Source: an uncultured Ruminococcus sp. (GTDB lineage Bacteria; Bacillota; Clostridia; Lachnospirales; Lachnospiraceae). Taken from it: a stretch of DNA of 64,000 nt. Numbering within the stretch: position 1 is the stretch's first letter; every line of letters begins with the position of its first letter. The notes beneath the pieces were generated by a model. It saw only the letters and a program-made list of their open reading frames with translations, did no database searches and was not told the DNA's origin. The DNA lies in assembly GCA_900066355.1 (NCBI GenBank), contig FMEL01000018.1, positions 1 to 64,000 on the forward strand, read 5' to 3'. The translations under genes were made by a program, and so were the position numbers. Of the stretch, positions 8,410 through 17,826 are shown piece by piece.

Positions 8410-10035
8410 TCACCGATTTATCATATCCTGATAAGCGTCATTCAGTTCTTTTACGTTCATCTTATTTACCAGATAAACCTTATCTCCTACGACTGCTGCA
8501 TAGAAGTTTGTATCATACTCATAATATTCTGCAGTAGTTTCATTTCCATCTGTATCTTGGAAGAGGAATGTATATGCTGCCTCACCATCCGGAGTATATT
8601 CCTCAGTAAGACGCTCCTGTGCAGTCATATTGATGAGTTTGTTGTAGAAGGTCGTAAATGCCGATTCATCGAGTTCTTCTCCGTCCAGCTCATATGAAGT
8701 CGTTGTAGTATCTGAAGTGGTTTCGTCAGAGGAATCTACATCAGCAGAACTCTCATCAGATGTCTCTGCACTGCTTTCATCTGTATTCTCTTCATCTGAT
8801 GTATCTGTATCAGTATCGGACTCTTCTTCATCCTCAGCCTTAGCTGTCTCCCTTACAACGTCAACTGTGTGATCTCCGTCATCACTCTTTATTTCCAGTG
8901 AATCCAGATCATTCACGGATACATAATTTACGGTCAGGCTGTAAAAATCAGATATTGTACTGTCAAGGATATCTGTCAGGGAATCTTTGGTGATTGTGTA
9001 TACTTCTTTGCTGTCATCTACTTTTACATAACGGTCATCACCGGTCTCATCTCCCACATAGATGGTAAGTGTCTTCTCAACCGTCCGGGTCTCCTGCTCA
9101 TCCTCGGAAGAATCTTCTTCTGATGCATCAGCACTTTCTGCAGTATCAGAATCTGCATCTGTGTTTTCTTCTGAAGATTCTGTGCTCTCTTCGCTGTCAG
9201 CATCTTCTTCATCGCTTTCCACTGCTTCTTCCTCAGTGTATTTCACTGTAACTACAGCATACGGATCGTCAAATCCATATTTTGCATCATCCGTGCAGTT
9301 GTAATCTACGAATTTGTCATACGCAAGAGAACCAATTGCCGATGTCACATTTCCTGCTTTCGTTGTATCTGCCTTTTCTGTATCTTTTCCATCAGAGACA
9401 TTCCAGAACAGATTATCTGCATCCTGCGTAAGTTCATATCCGTCTTCTTTGTCAACCTTTACATCTGTGATTGTTGCAGAAGTAACAGATGGGAATGTAC
9501 CGCTCTCGGCAAAATCATATAATCCTCCCATAAAAGGCTCCAATGATGTACTTGCTACCAGATAGACATTCTTATCATCGTCCACCTTCTTCACGTAATA
9601 CTGATTATTCGAAGATTCCATACCGACCTGAAGTGTTGTATCTCCATCTGCCGTTGTCAGTGTGATCGTATTCTGCGGATCATCCAGCTCATACTGACTC
9701 AAATCCTCAACATCCGAAATCTCCTGATCTGCAGTAAGGGAAGCAACTCCCTTAACTGCATCATCCACAGTATCCTGATTTACCGGAAAATCTGCATCTG
9801 ATTTTTCTGTCCAGCTATCATCTTTTCTATCAAATTCTACATCTGCGTCATCTGCTTTAAAAGAAACTGCTGTCACCTCATCTGCTTTAAGGCTTATGAG
9901 ATCAACGCTCTTATCCTCTTCCTCGGCCTCTTTTGCTTCCTGTGAAGAAACATAAGAATTCACACCGACATAAGCACCGCATGCCACACCAAGCACCACA
10001 ACAGCAGAAACAAGTTTGACTGTTTTTTTCTTCAT
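8410..10035 (-). CDS. DUF4340 domain protein, ABC-associated membrane-anchored
   Basis: A 541-residue protein with an N-terminal membrane anchor (about 6-27) and a large extracytoplasmic region made of DUF4340-type repeats. Two long Asp/Glu/Ser/Thr-rich low-complexity stretches (about residues 270-310 and 405-445) interrupt the repeats. I chose the ATG at 10035: AAGGAGAAAAGCAT precedes it, and it overlaps the upstream stop as TAATG, which couples translation to the GldG-like gene. DUF4340 proteins commonly follow GldA/F/G-type ABC genes, but their function is not established. The protein presumably works on the outer face with the transporter (inference). Confidence 0.85.
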   Translation of the reverse strand: MKKKTVKLVSAVVVLGVACGAYVGVNSYVSSQEAKEAEEEDKSVDLISLKADEVTAVSFKADDADVEFDRKDDSWTEKSDADFPVNQDTVDDAVKGVASLTADQEISDVEDLSQYELDDPQNTITLTTADGDTTLQVGMESSNNQYYVKKVDDDKNVYLVASTSLEPFMGGLYDFAESGTFPSVTSATITDVKVDKEDGYELTQDADNLFWNVSDGKDTEKADTTKAGNVTSAIGSLAYDKFVDYNCTDDAKYGFDDPYAVVTVKYTEEEAVESDEEDADSEESTESSEENTDADSDTAESADASEEDSSEDEQETRTVEKTLTIYVGDETGDDRYVKVDDSKEVYTITKDSLTDILDSTISDFYSLTVNYVSVNDLDSLEIKSDDGDHTVDVVRETAKAEDEEESDTDTDTSDEENTDESSAETSDESSADVDSSDETTSDTTTTSYELDGEELDESAFTTFYNKLINMTAQERLTEEYTPDGEAAYTFLFQDTDGNETTAEYYEYDTNFYAAVVGDKVYLVNKMNVKELNDAYQDMINR

Positions 10036-11558
10036 TATGCTTTTCTCCTTTTCAGCCATACCATAAATCCAATGACAAGGAAAATAACCGGGATAATTCC
10101 CATTACCATAATTTTCCAGAAGCTTACATCATAAGCAGTCAATGTCAGATAGGAAATCTGCAGGTTTTTGGACGGAATAGAGATGGTAGAAGTTTCATCA
10201 GAACTGCACATCCAGTTCAGAGAACTCATGATCATCTGTTCGTTTCCGCCGGATACCATCTGGTTGATCTGGCTGTCCATGAGATTGGAACTTGTATAAT
10301 AAACAATCTGAGTTTCTTTGTCATCATCCAGAGTTTCTGTAATACTTACACCCAGATCAAACGGACCATCAATATCATCGTCGGTCTTGTCAATTGAACC
10401 ACTGTTGACATCTACTTTTGAATATGCACTGTCGGAAGTAGTCAGAAGACTGTTGACTGTAACGGTGTCACGAAGATTGTCTGTCTGTTTGATTCCCTGT
10501 GCATATGGCATCAGAACATAATATCCTTTGGATGCAAAATCAGAAATTGCATCTGTGCTGTTGACCGTCGGTACCAGATAATAAGGCATCTGTGCATAAT
10601 GCTGTGAATCGCCCTCGATCACGATACCATCTGTTCTTTCCACACCATAATTTGCAAGAACAGCATCAAAGTTTTCCATAGATTCTTCTGTATAATCAGA
10701 GAAGATCATAGCCTTTCCGCCATTTTCCAGATAATCAATAATTGCATCTTTTTCAGATTCGGAAATATCAGAAGTAGGTGCGTTGATCAGCAGGCATGCC
10801 GCATCATCCGGAACTTTTTCTTCTGTGATCAGATTCAGGGACTTAATGTCAATATTTGCCTTCTGGATATCCTCCTGAAGTGTGGAATCCAGTTCTTTTT
10901 CACCATGTCCGTCCAACGTATAAAGCACCGGAAGATCTTCTGATGTCACATAGGAAATTGCACTGTCAATCTGGCCTTCTCCATCAAATCCTGTCGTTGT
11001 AGACTGATAAGTATTGTAATCTATAGACGATTCATAAATACTGCTGTAATTTACCACTTTGCTTCTGTCACCACATACAACGATCAGGCTGTTTGCATCA
11101 ACATCGTCACTTGTATATTCGGATGTAAATTTCGGGTTTACTACCGGATCTTTCTGTTCTACTTTAATATGATCTGACTCTTCACCATACTTTTCCAGAA
11201 GTTTCTTGATGGTCTCATCTTCGGAACCACTCTGAACCACCTGATATATAGTGATATCTTTGTCCAGTTTTTTCAGAAATTTCTTTGTATCATCACTGAT
11301 GCTGTACAGTTTTTCGCTGCTGACATCAACCTCCGTATATTTTGTTGGAAGTGATCCGACGATCATATTGATAACAAGTACGATTACAATAAAAATGGCA
11401 CTGATGACTACACTGTAGGACCCATTTTTGAGATACTTTTTATTCATGGAATCCTTGATCTTCTGCTTCAGAGGTTTCTTTTCTTTCTTTGGAGATTCAT
11501 TTGCCGGATTCTCCTGATTTTCTGTCTTCTTTGCTTTAAATTTGTCTGTGAATTTCAT
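10035..11558 (-). CDS. GldG-family ABC auxiliary transport protein
   Basis: A 507-residue protein of the GldG / ABC-type uncharacterised transport family. A lysine-rich cytoplasmic head (1-40) precedes a transmembrane helix (about 45-66), a large extracytoplasmic domain (about 70-470) and a C-terminal helix with a basic end (WLKRRKA). I chose the ATG at 11558, which has AAGGAGG upstream; an upstream in-frame start lacks one. It lies in the operon order ATPase, permease, GldG, DUF4340. In Flavobacterium the homologues are needed for gliding, but Firmicute relatives have no known motility role. Confidence 0.87.
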   Translation of the reverse strand: MKFTDKFKAKKTENQENPANESPKKEKKPLKQKIKDSMNKKYLKNGSYSVVISAIFIVIVLVINMIVGSLPTKYTEVDVSSEKLYSISDDTKKFLKKLDKDITIYQVVQSGSEDETIKKLLEKYGEESDHIKVEQKDPVVNPKFTSEYTSDDVDANSLIVVCGDRSKVVNYSSIYESSIDYNTYQSTTTGFDGEGQIDSAISYVTSEDLPVLYTLDGHGEKELDSTLQEDIQKANIDIKSLNLITEEKVPDDAACLLINAPTSDISESEKDAIIDYLENGGKAMIFSDYTEESMENFDAVLANYGVERTDGIVIEGDSQHYAQMPYYLVPTVNSTDAISDFASKGYYVLMPYAQGIKQTDNLRDTVTVNSLLTTSDSAYSKVDVNSGSIDKTDDDIDGPFDLGVSITETLDDDKETQIVYYTSSNLMDSQINQMVSGGNEQMIMSSLNWMCSSDETSTISIPSKNLQISYLTLTAYDVSFWKIMVMGIIPVIFLVIGFMVWLKRRKA

Positions 11559-11572
11559 TGTCTCCCACCTCC

Positions 11573-12436
11573 TTAATTCCAGCGTCTCTTGGCAATCGAC
11601 TGTACGGTCAGGAATAAGCATACTGCGATTACAGACACGAAATACAGAATTCCTTTTACATCGAAAATTGCATTTGCAAAGTTGTCAAAATGACTGCTCA
11701 GGTTAAAAATGTCCAGTACTTTCTGGATTCCGCCTGAGAAAAAGCCGGAATTCACGACATAAACGATCACAAGTGCAATTTCTCCGACCACACAGACAAC
11801 TGCAGAAATCAGGAAATTTTTGATCATGGTGTAGATTATGATTGCTGCTGCCAGAATCAGAAGTCCGAATGTAATGCATGTGGAAAGTGCTCCTTCGGAG
11901 AAGAAAGAGGAAATTCCGTTCATCATATAAAAGGCAAACAGAATGACAAAGGTCAGCACTGCCGCAATGACCTGACTTTCGGTAAGGGATGAAATAAACA
12001 CACCGATAGCAAGGTTTGCACAGCCCAGAAGGAAAAATCCGAGGATTGCCGTATAAGCAGCTCCCAGAGATACCGTACCAAATTTTGTCATAAGTAATGG
12101 ATAAAAGCACATGATCAGCATCGGAATCGCAAAGATCGTAACCAGTGCAAAATATTTGCCGATAACGATTTTTTCTACAGATACCGGTGCAGTAAGGAGC
12201 AGCTGATCTGTTTTCTGTTTACGTTCTTCTGCAAGAACTCTCATGGTAAGGATCGGTACACTGATCAGGAATACGAATGTCAGTGCACTCAATGTATATT
12301 CAAAACGTGGGTATGCCGCTCCGAGCTGATATGCGGAAAAATAAATACCAGTCAGAAGCAGGATAAAAAATATAAACAAATATCCGATCATGGATGTAAG
12401 ATAACTTCTCAGCTCTCTTTTATATACTGCGATCAT
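11573..12436 (-). CDS. ABC-2 permease, GldF-like
   Basis: A 287-residue integral membrane protein with six predicted helices: an N-terminal YKRELRSYLTS amphipathic lead, a helix at 17-38, then pairs at about 55-75, 98-120, 130-155, 160-200 and 245-280. This matches GldF/NosY-type ABC-2 permeases. Its start overlaps the end of the ATPase gene by four bases, so the two are translationally coupled. It forms the membrane channel of the Gld-type complex; the transported substrate is unknown. Confidence 0.88.
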   Translation of the reverse strand: MIAVYKRELRSYLTSMIGYLFIFFILLLTGIYFSAYQLGAAYPRFEYTLSALTFVFLISVPILTMRVLAEERKQKTDQLLLTAPVSVEKIVIGKYFALVTIFAIPMLIMCFYPLLMTKFGTVSLGAAYTAILGFFLLGCANLAIGVFISSLTESQVIAAVLTFVILFAFYMMNGISSFFSEGALSTCITFGLLILAAAIIIYTMIKNFLISAVVCVVGEIALVIVYVVNSGFFSGGIQKVLDIFNLSSHFDNFANAIFDVKGILYFVSVIAVCLFLTVQSIAKRRWN

Positions 12437-13479
12437 TTATCTTCCCCCTCCTTTTTGTCTGTTTCTCCATTCTGTGCTTCCAGGATTTTTTCAGCTTCCC
12501 CGGCACTGTTTACTTCCATCTTTTTATCTGAAGTCTTTGATTTTTTATCATCCTCAGTCAGTTCAAGGAAGATTTCCTCCAGGGATACTTTCCTGGACTG
12601 CATCTCAAGGATCGGACACTTCGCATCTGCCATTTTGAAGAATACTTCTTCACGGACATCACAGTCCTCATTTGTGGAAACAGTTACATTCCATGCATAC
12701 TCTTCTTTTGCGTCGGCTGCAGTGACATTCTTCACACCCTCAATCTGTCCGAGTGCCGTGCAGATCTTGTCTTTCTCACCTTTTACGATCAGATTCAGGG
12801 TATTAGATCCTTCTGCAAGTTTTCCGAGGTTCTCCGGTGTATCACTGGCAACAAGTTTACCATGTGAAATGATCAGTACGTAATCGCATACGGCACTTAC
12901 CTCTGAAAGAATATGGGAACTCAAAATCACCGTATGTTTTTCCTTAAGACTCTTGATCAGATCACGAATTTCAATGATCTGTTTCGGGTCAAGACCAACT
13001 GTAGGTTCGTCCAGAATGATCACTTCCGGATAACCTAAAATTGCCTGTGCAAGACCGACTCTCTGTCTGTAGCCTTTGGACAGATTTTTGATCAGACGGT
13101 TTTTCATGTCTGTGATTTTTACCATTTCCATGACCTCTGCAACCATGGATTTCTTTTTATCTTTTGGGATTTTTTTGAGATCAGCGACGAAATTCATATA
13201 TTCCAGCACTGTCATATCGAAATAAAGAGGCGGCATTTCCGGCAGATAGCCGATACATTTTTTTGCCTGCTCCGGTTCGTCCAGTATATCATGACCGTCG
13301 ATGGTTACCGTTCCCTCCGTAGATGCTATATAACCGGTAATCATGTTCATCGTCGTAGATTTACCAGCTCCGTTTGGCCCCAGAAAGCCGTAGATTTTGC
13401 CCTTCTCTATTTTAAAAGAAAGGTGGTCAACTGCTGTATGGTCTCCATAGCGTTTGACTAGATTGTTTACTTCAATCAC
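12433..13479 (-). CDS. ABC transporter ATPase, GldA-like
   Basis: A 348-residue ABC ATPase of the gliding-associated/copper-type group. Walker A GPNGAGKST begins at residue 34; signature LSKGYRQRVG, Walker B VIILDEPTVGLDP and switch His in LSSHILSE are intact. The start is probably GTG at 13479: AAAGGAGGAGAGACTT sits right before it, whereas upstream ATGs would place that site inside the coding frame. The last 40 residues are a lysine/glutamate-rich tail of low complexity, longer than usual. It leads the four-gene GldA/F/G-DUF4340 operon. Confidence 0.9.
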   Translation of the reverse strand: MIEVNNLVKRYGDHTAVDHLSFKIEKGKIYGFLGPNGAGKSTTMNMITGYIASTEGTVTIDGHDILDEPEQAKKCIGYLPEMPPLYFDMTVLEYMNFVADLKKIPKDKKKSMVAEVMEMVKITDMKNRLIKNLSKGYRQRVGLAQAILGYPEVIILDEPTVGLDPKQIIEIRDLIKSLKEKHTVILSSHILSEVSAVCDYVLIISHGKLVASDTPENLGKLAEGSNTLNLIVKGEKDKICTALGQIEGVKNVTAADAKEEYAWNVTVSTNEDCDVREEVFFKMADAKCPILEMQSRKVSLEEIFLELTEDDKKSKTSDKKMEVNSAGEAEKILEAQNGETDKKEGEDK

Positions 13480-13531
13480 AAGTCTCTCCTCCTTTTTCAT
13501 TGACATAATCGTTTTATTATTTCTGTCTCTA

Positions 13532-13589
13532 TACAAAATGAAAGACACCTCCAGGTGAAACAGAGATAGGGGGTACCTGGAAGTATCTT
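13532..13589 (-). terminator. Hairpin after rsmG, probable terminator or leader structure
   Basis: A 15-bp imperfect stem (13542-13556 with 13575-13589, two G-U pairs in the minus-strand RNA) encloses an 18-nt loop. On the minus strand it is followed by TCATTTTGT. It probably ends the rsmG transcript, but it lies close enough to the ABC ATPase start to act as an attenuator in its leader. Confidence 0.5.
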
Positions 13590-13702
13590 CCATTTAAGAG
13601 CCAGATCTTATGTCTGCTCTTGGGATATTCTATGAGAAAGTTGTGATAAAAATAGGATAAATCTGTGATGATTTTGTGAAAATAAATATTGCTGATTTTC
13701 CC

Positions 13703-14425
13703 CTACGCAAGTGGCTCTTTCAGTGGTGTTCCTGCCTTGCGCGGATAGCGTCCCGGTGTCGTTTTTATTTTCTCGATTACGACAAGAGAACGCTGGATTT
13801 CGGAATCAGGAAGGTTAAAATAAACTACATCCTGAATCTTGCCGCCGAGGATTTTTACTGCCTTTTCTGCCTGCTGCAGTTCTTCCTGCACCGTGCCGGA
13901 TTTATAGGAAATGAAATGACCGCCGACCTTTACATAAGGAAGACAATACTCTGACAGCGTTGCCAGATTGGAAACAGCTCTGGATACGCACAGATCATAC
14001 TGTTCACGATACACCTTGTTTTTTGCAAATTCTTCCGCACGTCCATGAATTGCCGTGATGTCTTCAAGCTTTAAGAGTGCAAATGTTTCCTCAAGAAAAT
14101 TTACACGTTTTTTCAGTGAATCCAGAAGACATGCTTCCAGATGCGGAAATGCGATCTTGAGCGGAACACCCGGGAAACCGGCTCCTGTACCGATATCCAT
14201 AATCCTGTTTATTTTGTTCATATCTACGGTCTTCACACATGCAAGGCTGTCCAGAAAGTGCTTTACCAGCACTTCCTGAAATTCTGTGATTCCGGTCAAA
14301 TTCATGACTTTGTTTTTTTCAACCAGATATTCATAAAATGTAATAAACTGCTGTTTCTGCACCTCATTCAGGGTAATGCCAAGTTCCTCACATCCCTGTT
14401 CGAGTACCTTCAGATCATAAGCCAA
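13703..14425 (-). CDS. rsmG: 16S rRNA (guanine-527-N7)-methyltransferase
   Basis: A 240-residue RsmG (GidB). It carries the SAM-binding motif MDIGTGAGFPGVPL (about 94-107), LLDSLKKRVNFL and the SRAVSNLATLSEY segment typical of the family. It methylates G527 of 16S rRNA, and loss gives low-level streptomycin resistance in other bacteria. The start is TTG at 14425 with AGGAGG nine bases upstream. It is the last gene of the conserved mnmE-mnmG-rsmG block. In Bacillus, noc/soj/spo0J would come next; here an ABC operon does. Confidence 0.95.
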   Translation of the reverse strand: MAYDLKVLEQGCEELGITLNEVQKQQFITFYEYLVEKNKVMNLTGITEFQEVLVKHFLDSLACVKTVDMNKINRIMDIGTGAGFPGVPLKIAFPHLEACLLDSLKKRVNFLEETFALLKLEDITAIHGRAEEFAKNKVYREQYDLCVSRAVSNLATLSEYCLPYVKVGGHFISYKSGTVQEELQQAEKAVKILGGKIQDVVYFNLPDSEIQRSLVVIEKIKTTPGRYPRKAGTPLKEPLA

Positions 14426-14445
14426 TATTTTTTTCCTCCTCTTTC

Positions 14446-16335
14446 TCAGGAATTTCTTCTGTACTGTTCAAGATATACCAGAAGTACAGAAATATCTGCC
14501 GGTGATACACCGGAAATACGGGATGCCTGTCCAATGGAAATCGGACGGTATGCTTCCAGTTTCTGTCTCGCTTCGATACGCAGACTTCCAACTTTTTCGT
14601 AATCAAGATCGTCCGGAATTTTCTTTGCTTCCAGTTTCTTAAACTGTTCTACCTGTTTGAGCTGGCGTTTGATATAGCCTTCATATTTCAGGTTGATCTC
14701 CACCTGCTGCTTCACATCCCACGGAAGCCCCGGTCTTTCCGGATCGATCGGTGCCAGATCTTCATAATTCAGTTCCGGTCTGCGGATCAGCTCGGCGATT
14801 GTTGTACCAGATTTCAGAAGTGTGCTGCCCTTTTCTTCCAGAAGTTTCTGCACCTGTGGTGTTCCGCCGATTGTTGTATGTTCAGTTCTGTCAATTTCTT
14901 TCTGGATGGCTTCTTCTTTTCGAAGAACTGCCTGATAAGTCTCCTCATCAATCAGCCCTACCTGATAACCTTTCTTACGAAGACGAAGATCTGCATTATC
15001 CTGTCTCAGAAGCAGTCGATATTCTGCACGGCTGGTCATCATTCGGTACGGCTCATGATTTTCTTTTGTTACAAGATCATCGATCAGTACGCCGATATAA
15101 GCCTCGGAACGATCCAATACAAGCTGCTCCTGACCTTTGATTTCCATTGCTGCATTGATTCCGGCAATCAAACCCTGTGCAGCAGCTTCCTCATATCCTG
15201 AACTTCCGTTAAACTGTCCGCCGCTGAACAGACCTTTGATTTTCTTAAACTCCAGTGTCGGATAAAGCTGACGCGGATTGATGCAGTCATATTCAATTGC
15301 ATAGGCATTTTTTACGATTTTTGCATGCTCAAGGCCCGGAACAGAATGATACATAGCATCCTGTACATCCTCCGGAAGAGAGCTGGACATTCCGCCGATA
15401 TACATTTCATTCGTATAAAGTCCTTCTGGTTCGATAAATACCTGGTGGCGGTTTTTATCTGCAAAACGAACGACTTTATCCTCGATGGACGGGCAGTATC
15501 TCGGTCCCGTTCCCTCGATCATTCCGGAATATAACGGGGAACGGTCCAGATTGTTACGGATAATCTCATGTGTTTTTTCATTTGTATAAGTCAGCCAGCA
15601 GGATTTCTGCGGAATCTGTACCGACTCCGGATCCGTAGAAAAGGAAAACGGCACAACCCTTTCGTCACCAAACTGTTCTTCCATCTTCGAATAATCAATA
15701 GTATTTCCTGCAATTCGCGCTGGTGTTCCTGTCTTGAAACGAAACATTTCGATTCCGAGAGATTTCAGGGAATCCGTCAGATAATTGGCTGCCTGCAGAC
15801 CATTTGGGCCTGTATAATTGCTGACATCTCCGTAGATGCATCTTGCCTTCAGGTATGTTCCTGTACAGAGTACAACTGCCTGACAGTGATAAATGGCTCC
15901 GGAATACAGTTTTACACCTGTGATTTTTCCGTCTTCGACGATAAGTTCTGTTACTTCTCCCTGTTTGATGGTCAGATTTTCCTGATTTTCCAGAGTTTTT
16001 CGCATCTCTGTACTGTATGCCTGTTTATCTGCCTGCGCTCTTAAGGAATGCACGGCAGGACCTTTGGACTTATTCAACATTTTTGACTGAATAAATGTCT
16101 TGTCAATATTTTTACCCATTTCTCCACCGAGAGCATCCAGCTCTTTTACCAGATGACCCTTTGAGCTTCCGCCTACATTCGGGTTACACGGCATCAGTGC
16201 AATACTATCTACGCTTACCGTAAACATCACTGTATCAAGTCCCAGACGTGCACCGGCAAGTGCGGCTTCACATCCGGCATGTCCTGCACCTACTACTACG
16301 ATATCACAGGTTTTTTCCAGTGTTTTATTCTCCAT
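14446..16335 (-). CDS. mnmG: tRNA uridine 5-carboxymethylaminomethyl modification enzyme, FAD subunit
   Basis: A 629-residue MnmG (GidA). The N-terminal FAD motif VGAGHAGCEAA (about 16-26), the conserved MPCNPNVGGSSKGHL block, GTYLKARCIYG, and the C-terminal helical domain that contacts MnmE (SRISGVSPADISVLL) are present. With MnmE it modifies the wobble uridine of certain tRNAs using a folate one-carbon unit, FAD and glycine or ammonium. The length is typical. It sits 15 bp downstream of mnmE with a GAAGGGAAG ribosome site. Confidence 0.97.
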   Translation of the reverse strand: MENKTLEKTCDIVVVGAGHAGCEAALAGARLGLDTVMFTVSVDSIALMPCNPNVGGSSKGHLVKELDALGGEMGKNIDKTFIQSKMLNKSKGPAVHSLRAQADKQAYSTEMRKTLENQENLTIKQGEVTELIVEDGKITGVKLYSGAIYHCQAVVLCTGTYLKARCIYGDVSNYTGPNGLQAANYLTDSLKSLGIEMFRFKTGTPARIAGNTIDYSKMEEQFGDERVVPFSFSTDPESVQIPQKSCWLTYTNEKTHEIIRNNLDRSPLYSGMIEGTGPRYCPSIEDKVVRFADKNRHQVFIEPEGLYTNEMYIGGMSSSLPEDVQDAMYHSVPGLEHAKIVKNAYAIEYDCINPRQLYPTLEFKKIKGLFSGGQFNGSSGYEEAAAQGLIAGINAAMEIKGQEQLVLDRSEAYIGVLIDDLVTKENHEPYRMMTSRAEYRLLLRQDNADLRLRKKGYQVGLIDEETYQAVLRKEEAIQKEIDRTEHTTIGGTPQVQKLLEEKGSTLLKSGTTIAELIRRPELNYEDLAPIDPERPGLPWDVKQQVEINLKYEGYIKRQLKQVEQFKKLEAKKIPDDLDYEKVGSLRIEARQKLEAYRPISIGQASRISGVSPADISVLLVYLEQYRRNS

Positions 16336-16350
16336 TATTATCTTCCCTTC

Positions 16351-17724
16351 TTACTTCCCTACACAGAATTTGCTGAATATTTCATTTACAAGATCTTCTC
16401 CCACTGACTCTCCTACGATGCGTCCAAGGCTTTCGTATGCACTCATCAGATCTATGGAGAAAAAGTCTTCTGCCATTCCCATGTTAATACTTTCTTTTAC
16501 CAGCCTCAGACTTTCTTTCGCCTCTTCAAGTGCTGCTTTATGGCGGGCATTTGTAATATATACCTCATCATTAAAAGAAAGTTCTCCATGGAAAAACATA
16601 CGCCTGATCTCATCTTCAAGCTGTCTGAGTCCTGTTTCTTCCACAACGGATACAGGAATGACAGGACTTCCTGTTTTTTCTTTTAATTCTTCAATACTCA
16701 CTGCGGCTTCCAGATCGGTTTTATTGTAGATGACGATACTCTTTCGACCGGAAAGAAGTTCCATGATTTCTCTGTCGTTCTCATCAAGCGGAAGTGAAGA
16801 ATCCACCACATAAAGGATCAGATCCGCATCCTCAGCCATCTGTTTTGCCCTGCCGACACCGATTTTTTCCACAATGTCTTCTGTCTCACGGATACCTGCA
16901 GTATCAATCATCCGAAGTGTAATACCGTTCAGTGAAATATATTCCTCAAGAATATCTCTGGTCGTTCCTGCGATTTCTGTAACGATTGCACGGTCTTCCC
17001 CTACAAGAAAATTAAGCAGCGATGATTTTCCCGCATTTGGTTTTCCAAGAATGACCGTCTTGATTCCTTCCTGGATCATTCTTCCGTCGTCAGCAGTTTT
17101 CAACAGGTCACTTATATTTTCACTCTCTTTTTCCACAATTTCAAGTAGTTCCTGTGGATACCCGGTAAGGTCAAAATGCTCCGGATCGTCAAGTGCTGTC
17201 TCAATATAAGCAATCTGATGTAGCAGTCTTGCACGGATCTCCCGGATTGCTTTCTGCACAGAACCCTTTAATTGCTCGACAGAGCTTTTCAGTGCCATTG
17301 AGTTTTTGGCCTGAATAACATCCATTACTGCCTCCGCCTGCGAAAGATCCAGCCTTCCGTTTAAGAATGCTCTTTTTGTAAATTCTCCCGGTTCTGCGAT
17401 GATGGCACCGTTTTTCAGTACCGTCTCGAGAACCATCTTCATGGCATATACACCGCCATGACAATCTATTTCAACAGTGTCCTCACCTGTATATGTGTGA
17501 GGTCCTTTCATGATCATAACTAATACTTCATCTACGACTTCTTCCCCGTCATAGATAAAGCCATAATGTATCGTATGGCTTCCCACTTCACGAATATCTT
17601 TTTTGCCGTTTTTGGAACGGTAAATATTCGCAATCACATCCATTGCTTTTTCTCCGCTGATGCGGACGATGCCGATACCCGAAGCACTCATAGCTGTAGA
17701 AATTGCTGCAATTGTAGCGTCCAT
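16351..17724 (-). CDS. mnmE: tRNA modification GTPase MnmE
   Basis: A 457-residue MnmE (TrmE). The N-terminal tetrahydrofolate-binding domain (1-118) is followed by a helical domain holding a G domain (about 220-380): G1 GKPNAGKSS, G3 DTAG, G4 NKTD. The invariant C-terminal CVGK is present. It works with MnmG on wobble-uridine modification, using a K+-dependent GTPase cycle. AGGAGG precedes the ATG. A strong hairpin separates it from the upstream jag gene, so it may be partly uncoupled from it. Confidence 0.97.
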   Translation of the reverse strand: MDATIAAISTAMSASGIGIVRISGEKAMDVIANIYRSKNGKKDIREVGSHTIHYGFIYDGEEVVDEVLVMIMKGPHTYTGEDTVEIDCHGGVYAMKMVLETVLKNGAIIAEPGEFTKRAFLNGRLDLSQAEAVMDVIQAKNSMALKSSVEQLKGSVQKAIREIRARLLHQIAYIETALDDPEHFDLTGYPQELLEIVEKESENISDLLKTADDGRMIQEGIKTVILGKPNAGKSSLLNFLVGEDRAIVTEIAGTTRDILEEYISLNGITLRMIDTAGIRETEDIVEKIGVGRAKQMAEDADLILYVVDSSLPLDENDREIMELLSGRKSIVIYNKTDLEAAVSIEELKEKTGSPVIPVSVVEETGLRQLEDEIRRMFFHGELSFNDEVYITNARHKAALEEAKESLRLVKESINMGMAEDFFSIDLMSAYESLGRIVGESVGEDLVNEIFSKFCVGK

Positions 17725-17735
17725 ATTTCCTCCTG

Positions 17736-17814
17736 AAAAAGAAAGATGTTATTCAGGGTAAAAAGCACACGTCAAGCACGTGTTATTCACGCTTTCACCT
17801 AGAATAACATCTTT
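17736..17814 (-). terminator. Hairpin between jag and mnmE, terminator or attenuator
   Basis: A perfect 13-bp stem (17742-17754 with 17802-17814) encloses a loop with further pairing (CACGTCAAGCACGTG). On the minus strand it is followed by CTTTTT at 17741-17736. It fits a partial intrinsic terminator between jag and mnmE; read-through would keep the downstream genes expressed. Confidence 0.7.
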
Positions 17815-17826
17815 TAAAATCATATA

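Noticed and set aside
9024..9304. Frames on both strands inside the DUF4340 gene
   Set aside because: They arise from the low-complexity acidic repeats; the composition (Ser-only or His/Leu-rich) is an artefact.
13556..13571. Second parS-like site in the minus strand (TGTTTCAC half-site)
   Set aside because: Only the left half matches; the right half has too few matches to bind ParB.
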